DNA of 39,744 nt, taken from positions 1 through 39,744 of the forward strand of contig CACYGY010000020.1 in assembly GCA_902774025.1 (NCBI GenBank), in the 5' to 3' direction. The stretch comes from an uncultured Eubacteriales bacterium. GTDB lineage: Bacteria; Bacillota; Clostridia; Christensenellales; Aristaeellaceae. The translations under genes were made by a program, and so were the position numbers. Of this stretch, positions 1 to 7,944 are shown piece after piece. Positions within the stretch are counted from its first letter, which is position 1. Each line of letters starts with the position of its first letter. The notes beneath the pieces were generated by a model. The model was not told the origin of the DNA. It saw only the letters and a program-made list of their open reading frames with translations, and did no database searches.

Positions 1-270
1 CAGGGGATCCGGTGCCTTCCGGATTCGCGTCCGGATATCCCCGGCCCGATCCAGCACAAAATCATTGTACATTTTCTTTTCCCGGTCGTAATTCCGCGCC
101 TGCCCGTACGGGGCATAGGCCTGATCAAACAGGGAGACCAGGTAGGGAGCCGTATCTCTCTCCCCACGGCTTTCCATAATCTTCCTGACATTCTCTCCAT
201 AGTCCGGATGAGCTGCACACCTTTCCCGCTCCCGGTTCCACAGGCACTCAAGGCATATTCCGTCCAGCAT
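1..270 (-). CDS. DUF89/ARMT1-like metal-dependent phosphatase, N-terminal part (runs off the window)
   Basis: The minus strand is open from an ATG at 270 to the window edge, giving 90 codons of a protein whose C-terminus lies outside. It begins with a Cys-x-x-Cys pair (ICLECLW), followed by a helical stretch and a segment ending MYNDFVLDRAGDIRTRI. This arrangement resembles the N-terminal region of DUF89 (ARMT1-like, damage-control phosphatase) proteins, which usually start with a CxxC and carry an 'NPDPY..K..N' type helix before the metal site. The metal-binding aspartates would be beyond the edge, so activity cannot be judged. GGAAAGGA lies about 9 nt upstream of the 270 start. Another in-frame ATG at 303 has a weaker site and would add 11 residues. 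The gene is divergent from the CotH gene. The family call rests on a short fragment. Confidence 0.55.
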   Translation of the reverse strand, partial: MLDGICLECLWNRERERCAAHPDYGENVRKIMESRGERDTAPYLVSLFDQAYAPYGQARNYDREKKMYNDFVLDRAGDIRTRIRKAPDPL

Positions 271-340
271 GCTCTTTCTGTCCTTTCCAAGACTCCCGCC
301 CATGATAAAGCCGGTCCATGGTCCTGTCAAATCCGGACGC

Positions 341-370
341 TTTTCCCCATCCCGGGGACTGTGCTATACT
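341..370 (+). promoter_or_regulatory. Promoter of the CotH-family gene
   Basis: TTTTCC at 341-346 and TATACT at 365-370 are 18 bp apart. The -10 is preceded by TG at the extended -10 position (TGCTATACT). The predicted start of transcription is about 30 bases before the ATG at 408. Confidence 0.6.
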
Positions 371-407
371 ATCCCCACCTTCAGAATCATTAAGGATGGT
401 CCTGCAT

Positions 408-2399
408 ATGCGAAAAACACGCTTCCTTCTGCTCCTTTGTCTCTTCTGTCTTCTGTCTGCGGCGCACGCCTGGAGTGAGAGTGCTGTGCTGATTCATGAG
501 GTGATGGCCAGCAACGCCACCTGGAAGGGCGGTCACGCCTGGGACTGGGTGGAAATCCACAACGTTTCCGGCAAAACGGTGGATCTGAGCGGCTGGCACC
601 TCAGCGACAGCAAGAAAAAACCTGACAAATGGACATTCCCGGACGGGGCGAAAATCAGGCCCGGGGAATATCTGCTGATCTACTGCACCGGGCAGGAGAT
701 GACGAACAAGGCATCGTCTCCCTGGTACGCCCCCTTCAAGCTGTCCGCCTCCGGTGACCAGGTTCTTCTGACAGACGCCTCGGGCCAGCTGGCAGACCGG
801 CTGGATTTCCCTCTTCAGTATGGAAACATACCCTGGGGCCGTACGGATGACCTTTCGGATGTCGGCTATCTGGAGGAGGGCACGCCCGGGTCCGCCAACG
901 GGAAGAAGGTCTTTGAGTGCCGCGCTCCGGCACCGGTTTTGAAAACGCCGGGCGGTTTTTTCCGCGATGAGGCTGCCGTCACGGCTGCCACGCCGGGGGG
1001 CACTCTTCGATATACCACCGACGGAAGCACACCTACCGTGTCCTCCCCTGTTTTTCCTCAGGATGGCCTGGTTTTTCGCTCCACCACGGTTCTCCGCCTC
1101 AGGACCTTTCAGGAGGACTGCGTGCCCAGCGCCGCCATCAGCGCCACCTATTTCATCAACGAAAGTCTCCCGGTGTCCGTGGTCAGCCTCATCACGGATC
1201 CGGACCTGATGTTCGGGAAAAAGTACGGCGCCCTGGCCAGGGGAACGGGATCCGTACCCAATTATGACAAGGATTACGAATACCCGGTGAATATTGAGTA
1301 TTTCAGCGCGGACGGAACCTGCGAAATCAACCAGATGGGTTCCTTCACCGCCTCCGGCCATTCCGCCAGGCAGAATGCCCAGAAATCCATCGCCCTCTAC
1401 GCCCGGAAAGCTCTCGGGGACGAGTACTTCCGGTTTTCACCCTTTCCTCACCGGGACTATGCCCTGTACAAGTCCCTTCTCCTTCGTTCCACCAACTCGG
1501 ACGCCTACTCGGAGAGACTTCGTGATGTCGTATTCTCTTCCCTGGCGGAGCCTCTGGACCTGTGCTATCAGGATGCCGTTCCCATCGTGGTATTCATCAA
1601 CGGGGAATACTGGGGACACTATAACCTGAGAGAAAAAATCAACAAATATATGGTCGCCCAGTGGGAAGGCATTGACCTGGAGAATGAGGACGTGGTGGAC
1701 GCCATTGACATCCTGGCACGAACAGGATCGGATGACTACGTCCAGAACGGGTCCAATGCGGACTGGCTGGAACTGTGCCGGTTCTGTAAAACCATGGACC
1801 TGAACGACGCGGAGAATCTGAAATTCGTGACGGACCGGATGGACGTGGACAGCCTGTTTACCCACGCTTCCTTTGAAATCATTCTGGGCAATACGGATAT
1901 CACCAATGTCCGGATGTACCGCGTTCCCGGGGGAAAATGGAAATACCTGCTGTTCGATGTGGAAGCCGGCTTTGGCTCCGGTTCAGACACCAGCACGGTC
2001 CCCCTGGAAAACTATATCAAAAAGGTCAGCGCCAAGGTTCAGGCTTTCCGTCATGAACCCCTGAATGCACTGCTGAATGTGCCCGCCATGAAGGATCAGT
2101 TTCTGCGCACCTTTGCCCATGTTCTGGAAACCTGTTTCACCTGGCCCTACGTGGAGGAGCATTTCACGCCATGGCAGGAGATTCTGGAGGAACTGCTTCC
2201 GAGGCATAACAAGCGCTGGCCCTTTCTGACCATGAGCCGCTGGCGCACCAACGTCAGCGCCACCATGTACTATGCCAGGGTCCGGCCGAAGAAGATCATC
2301 GGAATGCTCAGCAGGCGGATGAAACTCACTTCGGAGGAGACGGAAATCTACTTCGGAGACCTCCAGCGGAAACTGGAGATCACCAACGCCCGTCCCTGA
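408..2399 (+). CDS. Secreted CotH kinase family protein with lamin-tail and chitobiase C-like domains
   Basis: A 663-residue exported protein. Residues 1-20 form a signal peptide (MRKTRFLLLLCLF, ending SAAHA). Residues 24-165 resemble a lamin-tail domain (HEVMASN, DWVEIHN, DLSGWHLSD, LLIYCTG). Residues 176-248 resemble the beta-sandwich of the chitobiase/hexosaminidase C-terminal family (LRYTTDGSTPT). Residues 255-560 are a CotH kinase-like domain with YWGHYNLREK (401-410), NTDITNVRMYR (495-505) and the metal-site segment LLFDVEAGFG (514-523). CotH proteins of Bacillus spores are atypical protein kinases; in Clostridia the fold is also common in secreted proteins of unknown substrate. The start at 408 is chosen because the signal peptide begins there and AAGGA lies 11 nt upstream; ATG 396 is an alternative. 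The gene appears monocistronic. Kinase activity and spore association are inferred. Confidence 0.9.
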   Translation: MRKTRFLLLLCLFCLLSAAHAWSESAVLIHEVMASNATWKGGHAWDWVEIHNVSGKTVDLSGWHLSDSKKKPDKWTFPDGAKIRPGEYLLIYCTGQEMTNKASSPWYAPFKLSASGDQVLLTDASGQLADRLDFPLQYGNIPWGRTDDLSDVGYLEEGTPGSANGKKVFECRAPAPVLKTPGGFFRDEAAVTAATPGGTLRYTTDGSTPTVSSPVFPQDGLVFRSTTVLRLRTFQEDCVPSAAISATYFINESLPVSVVSLITDPDLMFGKKYGALARGTGSVPNYDKDYEYPVNIEYFSADGTCEINQMGSFTASGHSARQNAQKSIALYARKALGDEYFRFSPFPHRDYALYKSLLLRSTNSDAYSERLRDVVFSSLAEPLDLCYQDAVPIVVFINGEYWGHYNLREKINKYMVAQWEGIDLENEDVVDAIDILARTGSDDYVQNGSNADWLELCRFCKTMDLNDAENLKFVTDRMDVDSLFTHASFEIILGNTDITNVRMYRVPGGKWKYLLFDVEAGFGSGSDTSTVPLENYIKKVSAKVQAFRHEPLNALLNVPAMKDQFLRTFAHVLETCFTWPYVEEHFTPWQEILEELLPRHNKRWPFLTMSRWRTNVSATMYYARVRPKKIIGMLSRRMKLTSEETEIYFGDLQRKLEITNARP

Positions 2400-2421
2400 C
2401 CCTTTCCGTCCGAATTTCCCG

Positions 2422-2475
2422 CGATGAAATCTGTCATCGGGCCATCTGTCCGGCACGGATGATGGCCCATTTCCA
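2422..2475 (+). terminator. Possible terminator hairpins downstream of the CotH gene
   Basis: GGGCCATC (2439-2446) pairs perfectly with GATGGCCC (2461-2468), and CGATGA/TCATCG (2422-2439) forms a competing stem. The tail ATTTCC is poor in T, so this is a weak or Rho-assisted candidate between convergent genes. Confidence 0.35.
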
Positions 2476-2614
2476 TGGATCCTGCTGTGCCCGTTCATGC
2501 TCTCTCCTGTGTGGAACTCTGCACCGTGCCTGCGGGCCTGTTCAGACCTGTCTTCTTCCTCTGAAGATGAAGCACAGGAACGAAAAAACAGACGGTAGCC
2601 CGCCTGTTTCAGCA

Positions 2615-3586
2615 TCATGACGTTTCCAGAAATCTCAGTGCGTCTGCCCACCAGACATCCAGAATCCGGTCTTCCGAGCGATAGATCTCATGCTTTGCGC
2701 CTGCCACCACCTGCAGGGAGCCCTGGGGGAGGCGCCGGACGAACTGTTTCTGGGGCTCAGCCAGAACCACCTGATCCAGTTCAGCCATATACACCCGCAC
2801 CGGGATCCGGATTTTTTCCACCTCTGCCCTCTGAAGAATCTTCTTTTTCACATTCAGGGATTCCCGGACCCACCCATAGGTCGGGGAGCAGTTCTGGTAC
2901 TCGGGTGTTTCCCTGCGGATATGCTCATACCATCCAAACCGCACTTCGCTGGTGGCACAGCCGTGTTCAAAGGCTTCCCCATGATAAGGGCTGGAGGTGA
3001 ATACACGCTCCTTTCCGCGACCAAGGGTACAGAATGCGCCCGTCATGATCCGGGTGATCCATGGAGGGATGGACCCTGTCATGGGCTGGATCATAGGTGA
3101 CATGAAAATCGCCTTCCGGAAGGGATCCGTCCCCGCCTCCAGGCAAAGGGCGGCAACGGCCCCGCCCATGGAATGGGAAAACAGATCGTAAGGCGGCGTC
3201 ATGGCGGGCAGCACCTCCACAGCCACCTTCCGGAGATCTTCCACGTATTCCGTGAAATGATCCACATGAGTCAGATCATGGGCCGTGAGCTTCTCATCCC
3301 TCCAGGATCGTCCGTGTCCCCGCTGATCATACACCGTCACGCTGTACCCCTGCCGGAGAAAAGCGTGGATGAGCTCAGCGTATTTGAAGGAGTTTTCAGT
3401 GAATCCATGGCAGATCAGCACTGTTCCCCGGGGGAGGTCCGCCTGATAGCAGACCGTATACAGATCCCTGTCCCCTGTGCCTTTCACACGGAAGGATCTT
3501 TTGTGCGCATCCAGATAAGGCAGAACCACCCTGTCCATGGTCTGAGCATAGTCTTTCTCCCTGCACAGTCCGAGATCACTCAGCAT
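2615..3586 (-). CDS. Alpha/beta hydrolase, lysophospholipase/monoglyceride lipase type
   Basis: A 323-residue cytoplasmic alpha/beta hydrolase of the Hydrolase_4 (serine aminopeptidase S33-like) group. It shows the oxyanion HGFTENS (residues 60-66), YDQRGHGRS (86-94), the nucleophile elbow SHSMGG with Ser139, the acid Asp271 in AELDQVV and His299 in AKHEIY. The elbow has Ser rather than the usual Gly at its first position. Related enzymes hydrolyse lysophospholipids or monoacylglycerols; the substrate here is unknown. The start at 3586 is preferred over an in-frame upstream ATG (3607) because GGGAAGGGAGG lies 8 nt before it. It is the last gene of the minus-strand operon starting at 5788, 34 bp after the membrane-anchored protein. 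Confidence 0.85.
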   Translation of the reverse strand: MLSDLGLCREKDYAQTMDRVVLPYLDAHKRSFRVKGTGDRDLYTVCYQADLPRGTVLICHGFTENSFKYAELIHAFLRQGYSVTVYDQRGHGRSWRDEKLTAHDLTHVDHFTEYVEDLRKVAVEVLPAMTPPYDLFSHSMGGAVAALCLEAGTDPFRKAIFMSPMIQPMTGSIPPWITRIMTGAFCTLGRGKERVFTSSPYHGEAFEHGCATSEVRFGWYEHIRRETPEYQNCSPTYGWVRESLNVKKKILQRAEVEKIRIPVRVYMAELDQVVLAEPQKQFVRRLPQGSLQVVAGAKHEIYRSEDRILDVWWADALRFLETS

Positions 3587-3620
3587 CCCTGGCCCTCCCT
3601 TCCCCATCAGTTTTCCCGAT

Positions 3621-4160
3621 TCAGTCAGCCAGGATCTCCTGCATGCTCATTGTCCGGATATGCCACTGTCCGCTCTCCCTCACCAGGGTCACCTGGTATC
3701 TCGCACTCTGCCAGGCCGGAGGATATACGGCTTCGGAACCGTAGAGAATCACAGCCTGCTCCGCCTTGTCCCCCCTGATCCGCCCGTCGATGCGGGGAAT
3801 TCTCTCCGTCACGGTGACACGGCAGGTATCATCCCAGGGCCAGACCCAGACAAAGCCCATCTCAATCCTGTGGTCAATGCCGCGGATATTGTAATCCTGA
3901 TAGGCGGACTCTCCCCGCTGCAGGGCGAGAAGGGCGGCATCCGAAGCCAGAAAGCCCGTCTGGAAATAGCTGGTCAGATCCCCCGCCTCAGCCATGCCCA
4001 TGATCACCTGGGCCCGCCTGGCCATTCCGTCCTTGATAATGATCTGCATGTTGGACAGGTTCATCGCATAATAAAATGAGACAATGCACAGGCTTGTCAG
4101 GAGAACCAGAACAAAGAGCCTGGAGGTCAGATACATGATCAGTCTCCGGATATATTTCAA
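3621..4160 (-). CDS. Membrane-anchored protein of unknown function
   Basis: A 179-residue protein with one N-terminal transmembrane segment (LFVLVLLTSLCIVSFYYAM, about residues 15-33), followed by about 145 residues probably outside the membrane. The soluble part has a helical stretch with MAEAGDLTSYFQ and a beta-rich end containing WVWPWDDTCRVTVTERIPRI and ARYQVTLVRESGQWHIRTM, like an NTF2-like or small regulatory fold. I do not recognise the family. The start codon is probably TTG at 4160, with GGGGGAGAG about 2-4 nt upstream; ATG at 4136 with GGAG 7 nt upstream is an alternative that trims the positively charged N-tail. The gene lies 21 bp downstream of the HD gene and 34 bp upstream of the hydrolase gene, so it belongs to the same operon. 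Confidence 0.7.
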   Translation of the reverse strand: MKYIRRLIMYLTSRLFVLVLLTSLCIVSFYYAMNLSNMQIIIKDGMARRAQVIMGMAEAGDLTSYFQTGFLASDAALLALQRGESAYQDYNIRGIDHRIEMGFVWVWPWDDTCRVTVTERIPRIDGRIRGDKAEQAVILYGSEAVYPPAWQSARYQVTLVRESGQWHIRTMSMQEILAD

Positions 4161-4181
4161 AGGCTCTCCCCCTTCCCGTGA

Positions 4182-4775
4182 TCATTCCCCGGCATCCAGT
4201 GTCTGCATGCCCTCCCGGACCTGGCTCTCCGTGCGGGCCATCGCCGCCAGAGTCCTTTCCAGCAGCGTGTCCAGCTCCCAGCCCAGCATATCGGCACCCT
4301 GCCGGATGACCTCCCGGGAGCATCCGGCTGCAAATTTTCTGTCCTTGTACTTTTTTTTCAGGCTTCCCAACTCCATGTCCGTGCAGGACCGGCTGGGACG
4401 CATTCTGGCTGCGGCCCCCACCAGTCCGGTGAGTTCGTCCACGGCAAAGAGCACTTTTTCCATGACGCAGTCCGGTTCCACATCCGAACAGGCCCCGTAG
4501 CCATGGCTGCATACCGCATGGATCAGTTCCGGTGTCGCCCCGGCATCCTCCAGGATTCCCACGCACTTCCTGCAGTGTTCCTCCGGATACTTTTCAAAGT
4601 CAATATCGTGCAGGAGACCGGCCATACCCCAGAAGTCCACATGTTCAGGATCCATCTGCAGGGCAAAATCCCGCATGACAGCCTCCACCGTCAGGGCATG
4701 CTGGCAGTGAAAGGGCTCCTGATTCCATTTTCTGAGCAGTTCCAGTCCCTCTTCCCGTGTCAATCCCGCGTTCAT
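4182..4775 (-). CDS. HD-domain metal-dependent phosphohydrolase
   Basis: A 197-residue cytosolic HD-domain protein with the metal ligands His26 (HCQHALTVE), His56-Asp57 (LLHDIDFEKYPEEH), His91 (VCSHGYG) and Asp113 (AVDELTGLV). The sequence matches a widespread Clostridia group usually annotated only as HDIG or HD-domain hydrolase, of full expected length. Its substrate is not known; HD proteins cleave phosphate esters of nucleotides. The ATG at 4775 has GAGGTG just upstream. A GTG at 4787 would overlap the stop of the preceding gene and is less likely. The gap to the preceding LOTUS ORF is only 8 bp, which suggests translational coupling. It sits in the middle of the NYN-LOTUS operon, so a link to RNA or nucleotide turnover is plausible but inferred. 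Confidence 0.88.
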   Translation of the reverse strand: MNAGLTREEGLELLRKWNQEPFHCQHALTVEAVMRDFALQMDPEHVDFWGMAGLLHDIDFEKYPEEHCRKCVGILEDAGATPELIHAVCSHGYGACSDVEPDCVMEKVLFAVDELTGLVGAAARMRPSRSCTDMELGSLKKKYKDRKFAAGCSREVIRQGADMLGWELDTLLERTLAAMARTESQVREGMQTLDAGE

Positions 4776-4783
4776 CGTCCACC

Positions 4784-5032
4784 TCACAGCAGTTTGACCA
4801 GCATAGTCTTCTGCTCGTCCATTTCCACTTCCACCAGATGATCCTTTTCCAGCTGCTTCATGACATCCGAAAAACGCTTGAAACCGATGGTCCGCTCGTT
4901 GAAATCCGGATAGGTGGTGAGAATATCCGCCTTAAGGATGGAGGGATTGATCCGGTCAAATCCGCCTTCCTTATAGGCCTGCAGCTGAGCTTCAAAGGCT
5001 TCCTTCCAGTTGTCCCGGGTCAGCTGGGGCAT
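4784..5032 (-). CDS. Stand-alone OST-HTH/LOTUS-like domain protein, in frame with the NYN gene upstream
   Basis: An 82-residue ORF. Its second half (ILKADILTTYPDFNERTIGF, then FSDVMKQLEKDHLVEV) resembles an OST-HTH/LOTUS winged helix, an RNA-binding fold. It shares the PDFNE motif with the LOTUS domain at the end of the preceding NYN protein. It lies in the same reading frame as that gene. Only one TAG (5060-5062) and nine further sense codons separate them, with no other stop. It may be translated separately: CAGGAG lies 3 nt before the ATG and AGGAGG (5047-5052) 14 nt before it, and neither spacing is ideal. Alternatively it is the C-terminal part of a NYN-LOTUS-LOTUS protein split by a nonsense mutation or read through. 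Confidence 0.7.
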   Translation of the reverse strand: MPQLTRDNWKEAFEAQLQAYKEGGFDRINPSILKADILTTYPDFNERTIGFKRFSDVMKQLEKDHLVEVEMDEQKTMLVKLL

Positions 5033-5059
5033 CGGCTCCTGTGAATCCTCCTGATGATT

Positions 5060-5788
5060 CTACAGGTAGACGATGACGTTATAGTTATCGTTCTTGACAT
5101 GCAGGTCGCCGAATTTCTGGCTCAGTTTGCTCAAAAGCTTGTAGAAGGTGGCGCACCCGTAATTCTTCTCATTGAAGTCAGGCCTGAGACGCACCACGAC
5201 GCCCTTGAGCTCGGAGGCATACATTTCTCCGCTGTCCGAGTGTTCCTCGCACACACTGACGATGAGTTTGTTCAGTTCGCTCAGGTCCTTCATCTCATCG
5301 CTCTGAGGAACCTGTTTTTTCCTGCTGGAGGCGTTGGCCGTGGGCACCTTCCGCCCGCCCATGCTTTCCAGAAACTGAAATTCATTGCAGGCGTTGATGA
5401 AAATATTGCTGGCAGCTTCCGACCTGGAAATCCCCAGCACATACTTTCCCATGGCCTTCAGACGTCCCACCAGAGGCATGTAATCGCTGTCGCCTGACAC
5501 GATGCAAAAGGAATCGATCAGGGGATTGGTATAGGCAACCTCCAGGGCATCCACCACCAGCTGGATGTCCGCATTGTTTTTCTGGGCAATTCCATAGCGG
5601 ATGGAGGGCACCACGGAAAAGGTGTTGCTCAGAAGAATCTCCTTCAGGTCGGAAAACCTGTCCGTATACCCGTAGACTCTGCCCAGCAGCACGTCACCCC
5701 GGATTTTGACCTTCTCAAGAATACTGTTCAGCGTCGCCACCTTGGCGCCGCAGTTCTCAAGGTCCACAAAAACCGCATACCTGCTCAA
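5060..5788 (-). CDS. NYN (LabA/DUF88-type) nuclease domain with C-terminal OST-HTH/LOTUS domain
   Basis: A 242-residue cytosolic protein. Residues 4-140 form a NYN domain of the PIN-like RNase superfamily, with acidic residues Asp9 (FVDLEN), Asp74 and Asp80 (NNADIQLVVDAL) and Asp100/Asp102 (VSGDSDYMPL). Residues 145-165 are a polar linker. Residues 166-242 are an OST-HTH/LOTUS domain (ELKGVVVRLRPDFNEKNYG). Bacterial NYN-LOTUS proteins resemble the eukaryotic MARF1/Limkain b1 architecture and are predicted RNA-binding ribonucleases; no substrate can be assigned. The start is TTG at 5788, with AAAGGA 10 nt upstream and no better in-frame start. It is the first gene of a five-gene minus-strand operon. 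The ORF ends at TAG but stays open in frame into the next LOTUS ORF. Confidence 0.88.
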   Translation of the reverse strand: MSRYAVFVDLENCGAKVATLNSILEKVKIRGDVLLGRVYGYTDRFSDLKEILLSNTFSVVPSIRYGIAQKNNADIQLVVDALEVAYTNPLIDSFCIVSGDSDYMPLVGRLKAMGKYVLGISRSEAASNIFINACNEFQFLESMGGRKVPTANASSRKKQVPQSDEMKDLSELNKLIVSVCEEHSDSGEMYASELKGVVVRLRPDFNEKNYGCATFYKLLSKLSQKFGDLHVKNDNYNVIVYL

Positions 5789-6253
5789 TCATTCAAATCC
5801 TTTCTGTCAGAGGGGAAGGCGAACATCCAGTGTCCGCGTCTTCCTCTCCCGTTCCTTATCCCGCGGAAAGTCAGAAGATGCCCGGTCCGGACAGAAAAAC
5901 AACGTTCCGGACAACGATACGGCTCACGTGAAAGGCAGCCGGCGGGCTTTCCTCCCGTGCCTGTCCTGCCCTGTCCCATCCATGGTTTCCATGTATGATC
6001 ATGAATCCCGCCCCGGAAGGGGCGGGGAACAGAGCCGGAATATCGTCATCCCGAACCGTCCGCGCCGGATTCAGCGGTGAAAAAGGGACAGATCTTCTGC
6101 AGGGTGTATCTCCGCAGGATACAGGCGGAGTATACCACAGGGTGTGCCAAAATGCCATGGAATCATGGTCTCCCTGCCGCCTGGTTGTCCCATTCCCCGC
6201 TTCGTACTATAATGAGGGGCATTTCAGGCTTTCCTGTATGGAAGGAGCTCATC
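5789..6253. other. Intergenic region between divergent units; no gene seen
   Basis: About 465 bases between the NYN operon and the glycosyltransferase genes. Short overlapping ORFs lack family signatures and usable ribosome binding sites. It contains a perfect GC hairpin (CCCGCCCC at 6007-6014, GGGGCGGG at 6019-6026) without a T-run, and the glycosyltransferase promoter at its right end. Confidence 0.6.
6185..6213 (+). promoter_or_regulatory. Promoter of the glycosyltransferase operon
   Basis: TTGTCC (6185-6190), a 17-bp spacer and a consensus TATAAT (6208-6213). Transcription would start near 6220, about 34 bases before the first gene. Confidence 0.75.
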
Positions 6254-7024
6254 ATGATTGAAGATCCCCGCGTCAGTGCCTGCATGGTCCTGTACAACTC
6301 CGGCGCCTGCGTGGGCGAAGCCCTGCGCTGTCTGGCCCGTTCCCGTGAGAAGGTTGAACTGTATGTTGTGGACAATCGGCCCTCATCCCCGGATGCCGGG
6401 TTTCTCAGGGTTGAGTTTCCCTCCGCTCACTATTACCCCCAGAAGCGGAACATCGGTTTCGGCCGGGGAAACAACGTGGTGCTGCCCCATCTGCACTCCC
6501 GCTACCACCTCCTTCTGAATCCCGACGTTTCCTTTGATCCGGAGCTGATTCATTCCATGTGCGATTATCTGGATCACCACTCGGACGTGGTGATTCTGTC
6601 CCCGAAGGTGCTCAACCAGGACGGAAGCGAACAGTTTCTTCCCAGACGACGCCCCACGGTCCGGTACCTCCTGGGCGGGCGACTGGAAAAACATGGGCGG
6701 ATCTTTGAGCGATGGCGGCGGGAATACACCATGGCGGATGAGTCCGTGACAAAGCCCATTGACGTGGAATTCGCCACCGGCTGCTTCCTGATGATCCGCA
6801 CCCATGCCTTCCGGAAGATCCGGGGATTCGATCCCCGCTTTTTCCTCTACCAGGAGGACAGTGATCTGGCTCTGAAGGCCCTGCAGCTGGGACGTGTGGT
6901 CTACCATCCGGACATGTGCATCACCCATGCCTGGCGGAGGGACAGCGCCCGCAGGCTGCGCCTGACGTTCAGACACATGTGGTCCACGGCACAGTTTTTC
7001 TGGAAATGGGGGCTGAGGTGGTAA
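6254..7024 (+). CDS. Family 2 glycosyltransferase, rhamnosyltransferase-like
   Basis: A 256-residue GT-A glycosyltransferase of family 2, related to WbbL-like rhamnosyltransferases. It shows the nucleotide-sugar fold start VSACMVLYNSG, YVVDN (37-41), RNIGFGRGNN (65-74), the DxD-like segment NPDVSF (89-94) and the acceptor/catalytic motif GFDPRFFLYQEDSDL (191-205). No membrane segment is evident, so it acts at the cytoplasmic face, probably in cell-surface polysaccharide synthesis. The start at 6254 has AAGGAG 8 nt upstream; the open frame extends upstream to 6077 but would run over the promoter. Its TAA overlaps the ATG of the next gene (TAATG), indicating coupling. Confidence 0.9.
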   Translation: MIEDPRVSACMVLYNSGACVGEALRCLARSREKVELYVVDNRPSSPDAGFLRVEFPSAHYYPQKRNIGFGRGNNVVLPHLHSRYHLLLNPDVSFDPELIHSMCDYLDHHSDVVILSPKVLNQDGSEQFLPRRRPTVRYLLGGRLEKHGRIFERWRREYTMADESVTKPIDVEFATGCFLMIRTHAFRKIRGFDPRFFLYQEDSDLALKALQLGRVVYHPDMCITHAWRRDSARRLRLTFRHMWSTAQFFWKWGLRW

Positions 7025-7944
7025 TGCTTACCCTGCTTCTGGCCGTATACAACGGCATGCCTTATCTGGAAGAAATGACCACTTCCCTGCAAAGGCAGAC
7101 TTTCCCGGATTTCCAGGTACTCGTCCGGGACGACGGTTCCCGCGACGGCAGCATTGACTTTCTTGAAAAACTTGTCTGCGCAGACTCCAGATTCCATCTG
7201 ATCCGGGACAGCGTCTCCCGCCTGGGACCTGCCGGCAACTTCATGGTCCTCCTCCGAAAAGCCCGGGGAAATGTGGCTTTCTGTGATCAGGATGATGTCT
7301 GGGCCCCGGACCGTCTGGAATGCGGCCTGGAAACCCTCCGGAAAGCGGAAGCGACTTTCGGAAAAAGCATGCCCCTTCTGGTCCACTCGGATCTGCGGGT
7401 CATTGACGGGGAGGGACGGCTTCTGTATCCCAGCTTCGTCCGGCATCAGGGATGGGATCTGATGACCACGGACCTGAGGACACTTCTGGTCACCAACCAC
7501 GTAACAGGCTCCACCATGCTGATCAATGAGCCGCTCCGTTCCCTCGGTGCCATGGCACCCCAGGATATTTTCATGCACGACTGGTGGCTGGCCAAGGTGT
7601 GCGCCGCCACGGGCCGTCTTGTCCCCATTCCCAAGTGCCTGGTGGATTACCGGCAGCATGGAGGCAACGCAGTGGGCGCCAGTCAGAGCAATCCTGTCTC
7701 GAGGATTTTCAGGGAAGTGCGTAATCCGGGAAAAATCCGCCGGCGGGTGACGGAAACCTTTCAGGAAGCCTCCGCCATGCTTGACACCTACGGGGATATC
7801 CTTCCCGAAGACGCACGAAGGGTTCTCAGAACCTATGCCGGGATTCCCTCGCTCCCCCGCGCCCGGCGTTTCGCGGCACTCCGACGGGGGGGATTTCTCG
7901 CCGCCAATCCCGGCATGCGTCTGGCACAGCTCCTTTATTCCTGA
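7024..7944 (+). CDS. Family 2 glycosyltransferase, second of the pair
   Basis: A 306-residue GT2 protein with LLAVYNG at the start, VRDDGSRDGS (34-43), CDQDDVWAPDRL (87-98, the DxD region), LVHSDLRVID (119-128), NHVTGSTMLIN (158-168) and HDWWLA (185-190). The pattern is that of RfbF/rhamnosyltransferase-like enzymes for surface glycans. The ATG at 7024 overlaps the previous stop by one base, with AGGTGG just upstream. Read with its partner, it suggests two sequential sugar transfers, but no polymerase, flippase or sugar-nucleotide gene is in the window. Its 3' end overlaps the convergent lon gene by 10 bp. Confidence 0.9.
   Translation: MLTLLLAVYNGMPYLEEMTTSLQRQTFPDFQVLVRDDGSRDGSIDFLEKLVCADSRFHLIRDSVSRLGPAGNFMVLLRKARGNVAFCDQDDVWAPDRLECGLETLRKAEATFGKSMPLLVHSDLRVIDGEGRLLYPSFVRHQGWDLMTTDLRTLLVTNHVTGSTMLINEPLRSLGAMAPQDIFMHDWWLAKVCAATGRLVPIPKCLVDYRQHGGNAVGASQSNPVSRIFREVRNPGKIRRRVTETFQEASAMLDTYGDILPEDARRVLRTYAGIPSLPRARRFAALRRGGFLAANPGMRLAQLLYS

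Noticed and set aside
390..1361. Minus-strand open frame of 323 codons opposite the CotH gene
   Set aside because: It overlaps the signal peptide and lamin-tail coding region on the other strand and has no family features.
6007..6026. Perfect GC hairpin as a terminator
   Set aside because: No T-run follows on either strand and it lies between divergent genes, so there is no transcript for it to end.
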